A DNA stretch of 64,000 bases, taken from Paracyclopina nana (Eukaryota > Arthropoda > Copepoda > Cyclopoida > Cyclopettidae). Of this stretch, positions 23,851-34,665 are shown in pieces; position 1 is the first letter of the stretch, and each line of letters starts with the position of its first letter. The position numbers and the translations under genes are program-made. The stretch lies in assembly GCA_019096065.1 (NCBI GenBank), contig JAGUCH010000001.1, positions 11,284,001 to 11,348,000 of the forward strand, read 5' to 3'. The notes beneath the pieces were generated by a model. The model was given only the letters and a program-made list of their open reading frames with translations. It searched no databases and had not been told where the DNA came from.

Positions 23851-25951
23851 TTAAGCAGCAGTGGACTTGAAATTGGGAAGGCTCCTAAGTGCATCTGGTC
23901 TGGACAAGATCATGGCTGATTTCTGAATCTTGTTCGGACCCCAGAAGGACATTTGTGGGGCAAGATTCTCATCATAGGTGTCTAAATTGAGCCCATGGAG
24001 AGTGCAATAGCCGCACTTGTCAAAAGGCTCCTTGGCAGAGCCGTGCTTGAACCACCATCCACCTCCATACTCATCAGTGCACTTTTTTCCAGGGCGACCA
24101 TCATCATCAATGTCGATGGTGCTAAAGAAGGTCCCTTTTGTCAAGCATGGCTCTGCACCCTCTGGTCCTTCGAATTGAATGGATTTTATCTCCAAAGACT
24201 TGCCTAACTTGAAGTCAGAGTATTGCACCACTTGTTCAGTGCCATTGTAAAGTTTCATCCAAATTGTCAAAGTATTGAATCCTTCTTGGTTGGTTAACTC
24301 ATGCACCAGCTGCAATGGAACAATGAAGTTTTTGCCCGCTTCAAGGGAGCCAACTCCTTTGGTTTTGTAAGTGTCTGAAGTTTGATCACTAGCTGTTCCA
24401 TCATTTTCAACTCTCCTTTGCACCACAATCGAATTCCCAAGGCAGGGAACCTTATTGGCACCTTTTGTGACTACAGTGAGGCTACCAGTTTCGATAACAT
24501 CAAGGATGCTTGCATCTGAAGGAGGACATTCAAAGAAATCTATTTTGAGAGAAGAATGAGCTTGAGAATTCACGGGCTGAATAAAATTGTGTCAACCTGA
24601 TGCTCCAGGTGGCTTGACAGTTGGCGTTGTTGCAGTCACAGTGGTGGCTTCAGGAGTGGTTAACCCAGATTCAGTTGTTGCAGGCTCAGTTTCTGACTCG
24701 ATTGTTGTTGGCACAGTCCCAGGCTCAGTTGGTGTCAGCAAACCTGGAGGAGGAACTGGCATGATCACGACACATTTCTTCACTATCTTATCCTTGGTTG
24801 TTGAAACGGGCAAAGATGCTTGGAGGTTACAATCTTCAAAAGAGACATCCTTGCACTCTTGGGAGTCAGTCATGGTAGGAACAAACTCATTGACCACGTA
24901 GCATTCCTCACTAGGACTAAGATCACATTTTTGGTCAGGAACATTGACAACAAACTGAAAAAGGTGCAGGTTTTTTACGAATAAAGAATACATTGTGTTT
25001 GCATACTGAATGATCTTCATCGCTGCAGATGTCCTTTTCAACCCAATCGCAATCCTTGGGAGGTGCGCACACTTCACTCTGGATTTGCTTGCATGCAGGC
25101 AAAGGAAATGTTTTTTGAGACACCACAGGAATCAAAGTACAATTTTGCCGTGGTACATGGATCACTGTGTTGTCATCCATTGTCATATCCATGATGGTAT
25201 CCAAACAATCCGCATGAGTTTCTGTGATATTTTTCACGACGTATTCAGTCGAACAAACTAGAAGTAATATAATTGTTTCAGCGCACTATCAATTAATTGA
25301 TTCAACTTAATTACCTGTCTTGTACTCAAAGCGGCATTGTGGCTTAGGGTTTATCTTGGTGTTTTTAGCTAATCCGCACTCGTAGACCTTTTTCTTCTCG
25401 CACTTCCGGATTGACCGAACATCAACCTTGGGTGCATATGTGATGTAGCATTTCTCAACAAAATGAGTTTGGCAAACTTTTCTATCTTTGGGAACAAACT
25501 TAACCGACTTGGTCATATAGCAAAGTTGAGATGGCTTCTGATAGCAACGCTCTTCATCGATATATTCCAGCTTCTCTTCAGCAACTATTTGAGCTGTGCA
25601 CTCAAAACCTTCTGGATCTTCATCTTCAAGGCTGAGAATTAACTGAACTCTATCATTGTCAGAAAGCAAAGTTGAATTGATTTTCGAAAGTCGTTGCTCA
25701 ATTTCCCTCAGTGAAGAAGGCAAATCTTTTGGATGTAAAATGCGCCTATGTTCTCTGGTCTACAATTATAATTAATTAAACTAACTTTTTCCAAACAAGT
25801 ACGCACCATAAAACTTACTTGATCCCCAATATAACTTTTTGGGGCTGCACAAACCATGCCAAACAACAAGACCTAAATAAAATGAATAATTATTATTTCA
25901 GGTTTGTATCACTATGAAAAGCTGCTTTTAAAATACTGTGATAATCTTCAT
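23851..25951 (-). CDS. secreted Cys-rich protein with C-terminal fibrinogen-like domain
   Basis: Exons 25951-25937, 25872-25819, 25759-25315, 25257-25007, 24954-24597 and 24539-23851 join in phase to 603 residues. The first two exons encode a signal peptide (MKIITVLLFGMVCAAP). Residues about 24-325 hold a Cys-rich part in two sections, with blocks such as CYQKPSQLCYMTKS and NCTLIPVVS, which I do not recognise. A Thr/Pro-rich linker follows (about 325-372). Residues 375-595 match the fibrinogen-related domain: IVVQRRVENDG, then FSTIDIDDDGRPGKKC and YGGGWWF, then MSFWGPNKI. Such domains bind carbohydrate or protein ligands, often in invertebrate defence or matrix. A paralogue with the same exon design but no fibrinogen domain lies upstream at 29105-31666. 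TATA-like sequence precedes the start by about 55 nt. Confidence 0.82.
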
Positions 25952-26005
25952 GTTTCCTCCTACAACTGCGTAAAGTAACTGAATAAAAGGTGAAACCCCT
26001 CAGCC

Positions 26006-26013
26006 TATTTATG
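26006..26013 (-). promoter_or_regulatory. TATA-like box of the fibrinogen-domain gene
   Basis: CATAAATA on the minus strand, 55-62 nt upstream of the ATG, preceded by GGCTGGC. The paralogue at 31666 has the similar GGCTGGTATAAAAG, suggesting the promoter was duplicated with the gene. Confidence 0.5.
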
Positions 26014-27926
26014 GCCAGCCCATCAATTCTTCAACGAAGAGAAGAAATGCATTGCTAACTTAAGATGAAGGCTGATCTCCCTAATTGGTCAAGTTTTGCA
26101 CAGGGGTGATGCAAAAATTCGAAATTTCTCCGAGGTCTTATCAAATGCAAATACATGTGGGGGAAATGCTGCAACACCTTTTAGGCACAAAAAAGGGTGT
26201 TCATGGATGAGTGGGCTATTCTTGAAACAAACTTTCACTTCTTAAGCAATCAATCTGCATGAAAAGTTTGCACCATAATTCGCAAGACAAGTGGAAAAAG
26301 TGCATTTCAAAAACATACTATTTTGCCAAATAGAGCAGAAAAGGCTTAAGGTTATGAGTAGCCTTAATTAGGAATTAACTTCTAAACTAATGAAAAAAAA
26401 CGATGCAAATTCAGCAACGACCCAGATAAAAAATGAAAATTACGCTCTCTTGGATACATGTTCCTTTCCTTAAAATCTGCCAAAAAGCATTTTTACACAC
26501 GATGATAATTGGGCTGTGCAGATGGAGGCTCTGGTAGTTATAATTTCTGCTGCTAGCCCGCTACGCGCTAGGAGGAGCTAAGGACACCCCAGAATAGCAG
26601 CGGGGCGTAGGCTAAGCTAAGTCAAATCATGACGTAATTAGCATGCCCGATCATATTAAGCATGGGGGAACCTCACACTAGTTACTAGTTTGGCTTTACG
26701 TAAAGAGGCTTCATTTTGGCTTTTTATCGAAATCAATCGGAGGTTTACAAAACATTTGTCACTTTAACGCGCTCCGGTCAAGTAGCGATACTTGCCAAAT
26801 CAGCCCAACTGGAAGCTATCAGCCGGTCACTCAGGCAGGCGCTTGAATTTGCCAACGAGCGTCTGCGCCTCTTTCATTACAGTCTATATGAGGCTAAGCG
26901 TAAGCGGCATGAAAATTGAATTTCGATATGTTTCTGTTTGCAACTGCCCCGCTAATAGCCCCGATCTAAAAAAATTGAACCTCAGATCAATTTTTAAAGC
27001 AAACAGATTTGATATTTTCAACTACTTCACAAATATTTTAGTTTTCTAACTTTTTAAAAGCAAGTATTAACTTAGTTTTGTAGTCATTTTAACGGCAGAT
27101 TAAGTTATAATTGCATGTTTTGTTGGACGATTTGCCCGAGAAAAGCAAGCTTGACTCAGGAGAAGCTTTCTGGAAAAGTCAGAAAATATCTCGTTACATG
27201 ACGAAAACGCCAAATAAAAAGTTTTTAAAAGTCTAAAAGCCAAATGATAACGATTATGCGAAAAACTAGTTGAAAGTAGACACTGAGATTTGATGAAAGT
27301 ATCTCGTTCTTAACAACAGCTGAACTTTTTTTGGAAAAAAATTACTAAGGTACAGCTCAAACTACAGCTCCTATCGGAACGAAAGAGGGGTTCATGGTTT
27401 CTCGGTATAATTACTAAATACCAAATAAAAAATAGCGTAACATAATTTAATAAACGGTGGAACAAAAATGGGCAGATGTCGTGCTACCGTAGGGCATTGA
27501 AAAGAATCGGAGGTGTCCATTGCGCCATCTTTTTTTACTAAATCGGAAAAATGTAACTACACCGTGAGCAATGCCCAATTGCATGACAATTACCAGCTGA
27601 GATCGCTGCGGCCTTTAAGGGCAACATTTGAGATTTTCAGCTGAGTTGCCGTGTTTTTGAGGATCAAATAGAAGTTTGAAATAAAAGACCCAAGCAAATT
27701 AGTCAAAAATAAAATAGTTTTAAATCTAAAATAACTAAAAAAATAACTATAATATACTTATTGATTGATTGACATTTTTTTCCCTAATTAGTCTCTCTTG
27801 GCCATTTCTAGCACATCAAAAATCGATTAAGTTTCACAGCCTCAATAGTTCTTTTAACATGCCGTAAATTTTAACTTGTACGCAACAATGATGTCAATAG
27901 AGGAAAATGTGTATGACGACGACGAA
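26014..27926. other. 1.9-kb intergenic stretch
   Basis: AT-rich, with no supported gene. A plus-strand open frame near 26716-26919 lacks an ATG and any recognisable motif. Confidence 0.4.
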
Positions 27927-28094
27927 GGCTTAGTCTTTCGCAAGTTTTGTATAGTCACGCTATTTAAATAGCTCATAACATAAAATGTATTTAAATAGCC
28001 TCTGAATGTATTTAAATAGCTGCTATTTAAATACATTTTATGTTATGAGCTATTTAAATAGCGTGACTATACAAAACTTGCGAAAGACTAAGCC
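27927..28094. mobile_element. 168-bp near-perfect hairpin MITE
   Basis: Two 73-bp arms are exact reverse complements around a 22-nt loop. The termini are GGCTTAGTCT. It is flanked by GAA on both sides (27924-27926, 28095-28097). Each arm contains ATTTAAAT motifs. A different hairpin with the same first ten bases and a 3-bp duplication lies at 40346-40490. Perfect arms imply a recent insertion or gene conversion between arms. It ends 148 bases before the start of the small secreted precursor. Confidence 0.85.
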
Positions 28095-28242
28095 GAAGAA
28101 GCAAGGTGGGAAAATTTTCTGCGAAAGTAATTGACCATCACAACAACTATCTGTTTTGACCATCACCAGTTCAATGTTGCTATTTTTAGCAACATGACAG
28201 CGACCAAATGCTCATGGCCAGTTGACCCCTTGACCTCCAACC

Positions 28243-28795
28243 ATGAAGACGTTGCTCTTTCTTTGGCTCCCGTCATTGGCACTCTGTTTCAGGATTAAAT
28301 TGGGATTTGAACCCATGCTCTCTAAGGGGCCTGGACTCGGTGGAAAGCCATTGCTTGTAGACACTTCAGGCAGCCACCATCAATTAGCAAAGAAGTTCAG
28401 AAATATAGATGACAATCCTGAATTCATCATGGTGAAGCCTCGAGACTTGGACCAGTTTTCCGTAGCACAAGAAAAAACACCTTTTGATTTATTTTTTGAG
28501 TAAGCATTGCCTTAAAAAATAATACGTACATGCGAGGCCTAATCTTTGGTGTTTTTTCAGAAAACTGACCGAATTTTTGTTCTCTGGCAAGTCTTCATCT
28601 AAATCAGAACATGTTCCCATCATAAGACCAGCCACTAATTTGGAAATACAAGAAGAAGGTGATGTACCAATTATAAGACCAGCTACAAATGTCAAAAAAA
28701 TCACTCAAGAGAACGAAGCTCCAGTAATAAGACCTGCTACTAATGTAGGGGAGGCCTTCTATGACTACAATGACAATGAATATGGCTTCATCTAA
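28243..28795 (+). CDS. small secreted precursor with three VPIIRPATN-type repeats
   Basis: Exons 28243-28499 and 28561-28795 join in phase across a 60-nt intron to 163 residues. The N-terminus MKTLLFLWLPSLALCF is a good signal peptide. The second exon encodes three spaced copies of one short motif: VPIIRPATN, VPIIRPATN and APVIRPATN, separated by acidic 7-8 residue spacers; one lysine pair follows the second copy. The end is acidic and aromatic (FYDYNDNEYGFI). Repeated short motifs behind a signal peptide resemble a neuropeptide-like precursor, but dibasic sites do not flank every copy and no Gly for amidation follows, so a structural or extracellular-matrix peptide is equally possible. It sits on the opposite strand between two paralogous Cys-rich secreted genes. 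I know no named family with this repeat. Confidence 0.72.
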
Positions 28796-29104
28796 ATGCT
28801 GTGCGAATATGAGCTTTTTTTGCTGCCTACTTGAAAAAATAACATACTTACATTGAGTTCATCTTTCGTTCCTTCTGAAAGGCATTTTAAATACTCTATG
28901 CAGCTTGTTCACACAAAAGAATTCAGAGCTCCATTTTTTTACAAGTTTGTTGATGAATAGAGCATTTGTAACGTATTGTAACGTATGTGCAACCACTTTT
29001 CTTATTGCTTCGAATGTTTGAATTTATTCCAAAATAATCATGAACAGGCACAATGAAAATGGGCTTTTGGTATTTTTTCACATTGTTATACTAGATTCTT
29101 GGCA
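28796..29104. other. short intergenic stretch between convergent genes
   Basis: The 3' flanks of two convergent genes. A minus-strand AATAAA at 29023-29028 probably ends the mucin-like gene. Confidence 0.5.
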
Positions 29105-31666
29105 TCAATTTATCCACTTAACCTGAAAAAAACTGCATTAGAGTGTATCATTAAAAAGTAGATTCATAAGGAATAACGGCTTACTTTAAAGAAGGTATCA
29201 ATAATTTTTTTCATCTTTTTTAATTCAACCTGGATGGGATCAGACAAAGTGGAAGAAGCCTGAGTAATTTCAGGTGCATTTGTGGGTCCTTGCTCAATTA
29301 CTGCCTGAGGGATAAAAGTTACTGACTCAATTGTTTCAGCATCTGCCTGCAAATCAGTCACTTCTGTAGCATCTTCAGTAGTGGAAACTTGATCAGTGGC
29401 AGACTGAGAAGGAGGTGCAATGGTTTCTTGTTCAGTTGTTGTAATAGACACAGGAGTGGCTGGTGTAGAAGTTTCTAAATTTGGCAGCTTAGTGGTCATC
29501 TGAGGAGAATCGGATGGTAAAAATGAAGAAGGGGCAATTGTTCCTTGTTCAGTAGTTGTAAAAGACTCAGGAGTGGTTGATGAAGAAGTTTCCAAATTTG
29601 GCGGCTCGGTGGACAACTGAGTAAATTCAGGTGCATCAGTGGATCCTTGCTCAGTAATTGCTTCCAAGACTGTAGTCATTGGTTCAGTTGTTTCAGCATC
29701 TGCCTGCAAAGTGGTCACCTCTGCAGCATCTTCAGTTGTGGGAGCTTGATTGGTGGTAGTCTGAGGAGAATCAGATTGTATAGTTGAAGAAGGGGCAGTG
29801 GTTCCTTGTTCAGTTGTTGTAAAAGACACAAGAGTGGTTGTGGACAACTGAGGCAGTTGAGGTGCATCTGTGGATCCTTGCTCAGTAATTGCTTCAAATA
29901 CTAAAGTTATTGGTTCTGTTGTATCATCATATTCCTGCATAGTGGTCACTTCAGCAGCCTCTTCAGTTGTGGAAACTTGATCTGTGGTAGTCAGAGGAGA
30001 ATCGGATTGTAAAGTTGAAGAATGGGCAATGGATCCTTGCTCAGTTGTAGTTAGAGACTCAGGAGTGGTTGGTGATGAAGTTTCCAAATTTGGCAGCTTA
30101 GTGGTTGACTGGGGAGAATCAGATGGTAAAGTTGAAGAAGTGGCAATGGTTCCTTGTTCAGTAGTTGCATTAGATACAGGAGTGGTAGATGAAGATGTAT
30201 CCCAGTCTGAGAATGTAGTGGAAGACAGAGTAATTTCAGTTGTTTCAGAGGGTCCTTGCTCTGTAGATGATTGAGAAATAGAAGCTGAAGACTCAGTTGA
30301 ATCTGCATTTGTTTGTAGAGTGGTAAGCTCAGGTCTTTCTTCGATTGTGATTGCAATTGTAGACGCCTGATTAGTGGGTACTTCTGTTGCAGTGGGTGAG
30401 GATGAGGTTATTGAAGGCGTTGGCATTGTTTGAGTAGTTGTAACTGTTGTTATTTCAGTTGTTGATGTGGTAGTCAGATCAGATAAATCATCACTGGCTA
30501 CGCATTTTTTAATGACTTTGTTTTTTGAAACTTTAACTGGTAAAGATGCTTGTAGGTTACAATCTTCATAAGATACATTCTTACATTGTTGCTCTTCCAC
30601 CATAGTTGGCACCAGTTCATTCATGATTTGACATTCCTCAGTAGGTTGAATGTCACACTTCTGGCTTGGAACATTGGCAACAAACTTTGATAAAGGAGAT
30701 TTTTTTACAATTCTACATCAGTATTTTCCTCTGCTTACCGATTGGTCAACATCTGAGCAAACTTGGGTTTTAACCCAATCGCAATCCCTTGCGGGTGCAC
30801 ATATTTCCATCCTAATTTGCTTGCATGAAGGCAGTGGAAATGACTTAAGAGAAACAACAGGAATCAATGTACAATTTTTTTGTGGAATATGTAGGACTTG
30901 GCTGTTCTTTGTAGTCACAGTGATGAAGTTATCATAGCACTCAACCTTATTCTCAGTAACATTCTTCGATATGTAATCAGTTGAACAAACTAAAAAATTA
31001 ACGAAAAAATGTTTGTCCAATAAAAGGATTATGAAGTTACCTGTCTTGTATTCAAACTTGCAATTTGATTTAGGCTTGTTAAGTTTCTGATTTAGAGATA
31101 ACCCACATTTGAAGATCTTCTTCTCTTTGCAAGTTTTGATTGGCTTCACATCAACTTTAGGAACATAAGTTATGTAGCATTTCTCAAGAAAGTGGGTTCT
31201 ACAAACTTTTCTGTCTTTGGCTACAAATTTCAGAGACTTTGTCATGTAGCAAAGCTGTGATGGTTTTTGATAGCATCGTTCCTCATCAATATATTCAAGG
31301 TTCTCTTCCTCTACAATTACTGAAGAGCAATTGAAGCCTTCTGGATCGGCATCAGAGACAGCAATCATCAACTCCTCCTTTCCAGAGGTTGAATTTAGGT
31401 TGATCAATTTTTGCCTCAATTCATTCACCAAAAAAGGCACATTAGCTGGACTGATGATTTCATAGCCATCTCCCTACGAAATAAAAGACATCTTTTAGTT
31501 GACCATTAACTAAAAACTAACATTACCTTTTTATTTTGACGTCCTCCTTGATTTCTTGGAGCTGAGAAAGCAACTCCAGCCAAAAAGAAAGCCTAAATTA
31601 ACGAACTACTCATAAGTATTAACTTGAAAAACATACTAATGAAATTATTACCAAGAATATCTTCAT
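29105..31666 (-). CDS. secreted Cys-rich protein with long Thr/Ser-rich mucin-like stalk
   Basis: Exons 31666-31652, 31592-31527, 31473-31041, 30989-30739, 30684-29185 and 29122-29105 join in phase to 760 residues. The signal peptide (MKIFLAFFLAGVAFSAP) is again split after five codons, and exon 4 is exactly 251 nt as in the paralogue at 23851-25951. The Cys-rich part (about residues 24-315) is clearly homologous (CYQKPSQLCYMTKS, NCTLIPVVS, CDWV). Then follow about 420 residues rich in Thr, Ser, Glu and Pro with imperfect repeats such as TTEQG and PQTTTKLPNLETS, expected to be heavily O-glycosylated. The last exon adds only five codons, VKWIN. There is no fibrinogen-like domain, so the paralogues differ in their C-terminal module. 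Likely extracellular matrix, cuticle or mucus; function unknown. Confidence 0.8.
29240..30450 (-). repeat. imperfect coding repeats of the mucin-like stalk
   Basis: Units of about 70-100 codons recur, each with a version of TTEQGTIAPSS followed by SDSPQ and TTK, alternating with EAITEQGST. Copies are similar but not identical, so the tract probably grew by unequal exchange and may vary in length. Confidence 0.7.
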
Positions 31667-31745
31667 TATCAATTATTAACTATGGTCAGACTGCCTTTGA
31701 TTGATCCAATAATGGAACTGGTGAGAAATCTAAAAGTCGGTCACC

Positions 31746-31753
31746 CTTTTATA
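31746..31753 (-). promoter_or_regulatory. TATA box of the mucin-like gene
   Basis: TATAAAAG on the minus strand, 80 nt upstream of the ATG, preceded by GGCTGG. Position and sequence fit a core promoter, and the paralogue has a matching arrangement. Confidence 0.65.
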
Positions 31754-31759
31754 CCAGCC

Positions 31760-32936
31760 AATTAATTTTGCATATCAGAACAAATGGTGCGAAAGACTAG
31801 CGAGCGCCAAGTTTGACCTGCGCAAAAGAATTAAGCTCATGCAAATTGAAGTTTGTTGAACATAAAATGGCAGCAGAAATAACTCGTCAAATAAACGCGA
31901 CAACTTTCTTGCAGGAATTACATTTGACTAGCAGCCGGTTCTTTATCCAGCCTATTCTAAAAAAATTAATGTTCTTTTTTTACAATTTTTGTCGAGTTAT
32001 AATTAAGTTTACCGCTCCGTATCAGCTTTTTATTTATATTTGCACAAGTCTTTGTGGACAGTTCGGGGGAAACTTAACATTTTAAGGCCCAGGAAATCAA
32101 TTTTCGAGGACACAGTGCTGAAATATGACATCGCTCATTTTTACTTAAAATGGTTATTCGAACCCAGAACATTGGGTTCAGGAGCTTATTGCTCTATGAA
32201 ATGAGCTATCAGTTATTGTTTGTTATTTATACGGGGTAGCTTGCACGTACACTTCACGCTGGGGCCGCCGCTAATTGCAATTTTGTCCGTTAAGGCCAAA
32301 AACAAAAATCGGGTTTTTTTTAACTTTTTTGTGCTTAAATATTAAGATCATGTTCTAGCAGGTCTGAATCACTCACTTTTTGCCAAAGAAGCTAGGTTCA
32401 GCCGAAGCTTGAACTCCATGTCCTCTCATGTTTTAAAAAAGATAACATTCTCTCTTAACTTTCGAATAGCCAGATCATATGCGTCCCCGCTCGATATAAA
32501 TACACATTGAATGCATTTCACGGTGCAATAGGCAAAAAGATTAATATTTCTGAAAGGGCAGTCAGGATTGCTATCAAGATAAAAGGAAATAAAAATCATT
32601 TTCCTATTGCCATTTCTATGAGTTTTAGCCAATCAAAACCGCTAATTTCCTTATAATGAAACAGGTGAGGTACCAAACTTGATTGGGTGAAACCAAGATG
32701 ATCTATAAAGTGATCCGCTATCACAGCTGTACTTCTACGCATCAGCTACACTTATTTTTTTTTAAAAATATCCACAATTAGATGAAAAAAGCCAAACTTG
32801 GCCTATAATTTTCATGCAATGACTCAATTTGGGAAAGCTGATTAGCAAGCTCCGCCCATACGCGCAAACAAAAAACGGCGCACTAATTTGAATTTCCCGC
32901 ATTTCTTAAGTAGGCTACATTAGCGCCATCGCACCA
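31760..32936. other. intergenic stretch upstream of the DEG/ENaC gene
   Basis: No gene supported. Several short open frames lack an ATG or any protein character. Confidence 0.4.
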
Positions 32937-34508
32937 ATGCCGAAGGAACTAATGATAGGGTTAAACATTAAATTTCGAAACCGTCTAGAACTGCCATGCT
33001 GGACGGCCCTTGGTGAAACTTGTACATTCATCTGCTAAAATGGCATAAAAGAAGTTATTCTTAGGCCACGGCAAGAATTCAATCAAGGTTTCTAAATATT
33101 GATACTAACCCGAATCTGTAATTTAGTTGAACTTCACGTGATTCGAGATGCTAAACTGCCAGTCATAAAGATGCCTTATTTGAGAAAGGTTGCGATTTAT
33201 ATACTGGTTCTAACGCTGACGAGCCTTACTTTGTACCAATTTTATTTGATTTTTTTGGTATACGTTCAAGGGAAAACGTTAATGGTCGATACTTTTGAGT
33301 CTCAAACTGATACCGACTTTCCCGAAATCACTACCTGCGTAAAATCACGGCATAAAGTGGGGAGTGAAATATAAAGATTAGCCAAAAATGTTGAAAGACT
33401 CGTTTTTTCCACAGAATGTCCCTGCTTTTGATGCTAGCTTCAACATTAGTACCAGCAAGACATGGAAGATGGAAATAGCTTCGAAGGAGATGTTTGAAAT
33501 GGCCACTTTCTCAAAAATACAAACCATTCACAAACGTTTTTACGCAAGGTTTTTTTCGGCTGATCCAACCACTTTGAAGGCTTATTGGACCTACTCAACA
33601 AAAAGATTTGGAGAATCAGAATCATTCTTTCGAAAACGAAGCCATCCCTACTTCGGGCAATGTGCCACTTTTCTAGTTTCGGATCTCCTTTCAAACCTAG
33701 GACTGTACTACTCTTACATAAAAGCGTAAATCATCCCCCAAATCCTCTTTCACTTTCAGCTCTGATCATTTTTTTGCTCTCATAGGACCTACAAAGAGAA
33801 ATTCGACATTATCAGCTTTGTACATAAATCAGACAACTTTTGGCACACAACTTTATTATCGCCGGGAATAATTACCAAGTATGGGGAAGAGTCGCAAGTT
33901 CAAGTAAGGCACAATTAAGGTGAAAATTAAGTGTAGTATCTTTTTCATCAATTTTTTAAAGGTCAATTATGAGGAGGTGAAGCAGATTCCAAGTGAAACG
34001 AACGATTGCTCTTATGTTGGCAGAGACACTTGCTTCGAAAATTACTTGAGGAGCAAATTTTCGAAAGGACATGGCTGCCTTCCACCCTGGTTCGACTTGA
34101 TTGGTTTGCCATATTGTAATGGCACCAAAACAATCATGGAGGCCGATGACATTTTGCAAGCTGCTATTGATTCGTTTGATAAGATTTGCAAAAAACCTTG
34201 CCACTTCTTGGCCATCTCCTCTGGTTCAAGAAACCATGAGAAACGCCCGAATTCGGAAATCCGGGCGTACCTCTATTTCCCGTATAAGGTTCAGCACAGG
34301 TTCGAATCAACCATTTGTCCAAGTGAAAGCACGTCTAATTTGCTGACATTCTAGGGTTGAAACCTTTTTGCTGTCACCATTGAAACTGGTAGCTGAAATG
34401 GGAGGTTATGCTGGCCTTTTGCTCGGTGTCTCCTTTTTTCACGTCGTTTACTTCATCAATTTTGTCTTAGATTGGTGCATTGATAAAGTGAACACAAGTG
34501 GGCAATGA
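32937..34508 (+). CDS. DEG/ENaC (amiloride-sensitive-type) sodium channel subunit
   Basis: Proposed exons 32937-33012, 33127-33338, 33382-33725, 33786-33903, 33962-34281 and 34355-34508 join in phase to about 407 residues. A 43-nt intron separates exons 2 and 3. Exon 2 holds the first membrane segment (YILVLTLTSLTLYQFYLIFL), followed by DFPEITTC, the family's FPxxTxC block. Exon 5 carries the Cys-rich extracellular part (CSYVGRDTCFENYL, GHGCLPPWFD, ICKKPCHF). Exon 6 has the pore motif GGYAGLLLGVSFF, with the GxS selectivity filter at the start of the second membrane segment, then the short tail. The protein is shorter than the usual 450-650 residues. The exon 5 donor is uncertain (34281 or 34299, both in phase), and the N-terminus lacks a clear HG gating motif. 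Members pass sodium in touch, acid or peptide sensing. AATAAA lies at 34660. Confidence 0.8.
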
Positions 34509-34659
34509 AAGCCAATTCGTTAATCTAATAGTACAACTCTGACGTAAGTTCAGATATACATTTCAGTCGTATTTTGACGACAACATCAGATAATGTCAAT
34601 AGTGACGTCAATCCGGAACAATGTACCCAGCTAACAACTCTATGAGTAATTTAGTATAG

Positions 34660-34665
34660 AATAAA
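34660..34665 (+). terminator. polyadenylation signal of the DEG/ENaC gene
   Basis: AATAAA about 150 nt past the channel stop codon. Confidence 0.45.

Noticed and set aside
24540..24578. Acceptor at 24577 for the fibrinogen-domain exon
   Set aside because: It leaves the wrong phase with the upstream donor at 24597; the acceptor ending at 24540 restores the frame (G + AT, giving Asp before FFECPP).
27927..28094. CRISPR-like or regulatory palindrome
   Set aside because: A single hairpin with 3-bp flanking duplications in an animal genome is best explained as a MITE.
29984..30356. Frames on both strands within the Thr/Ser-rich region
   Set aside because: Shadows of a low-complexity coding repeat; the mucin-like frame is the only one joined to a signal peptide and Cys-rich exons.
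33357..33381. A 25-nt intron in the DEG/ENaC gene
   Set aside because: Too short to be spliced by known animal machinery; a donor at 33339 gives a 43-nt intron in the same phase.
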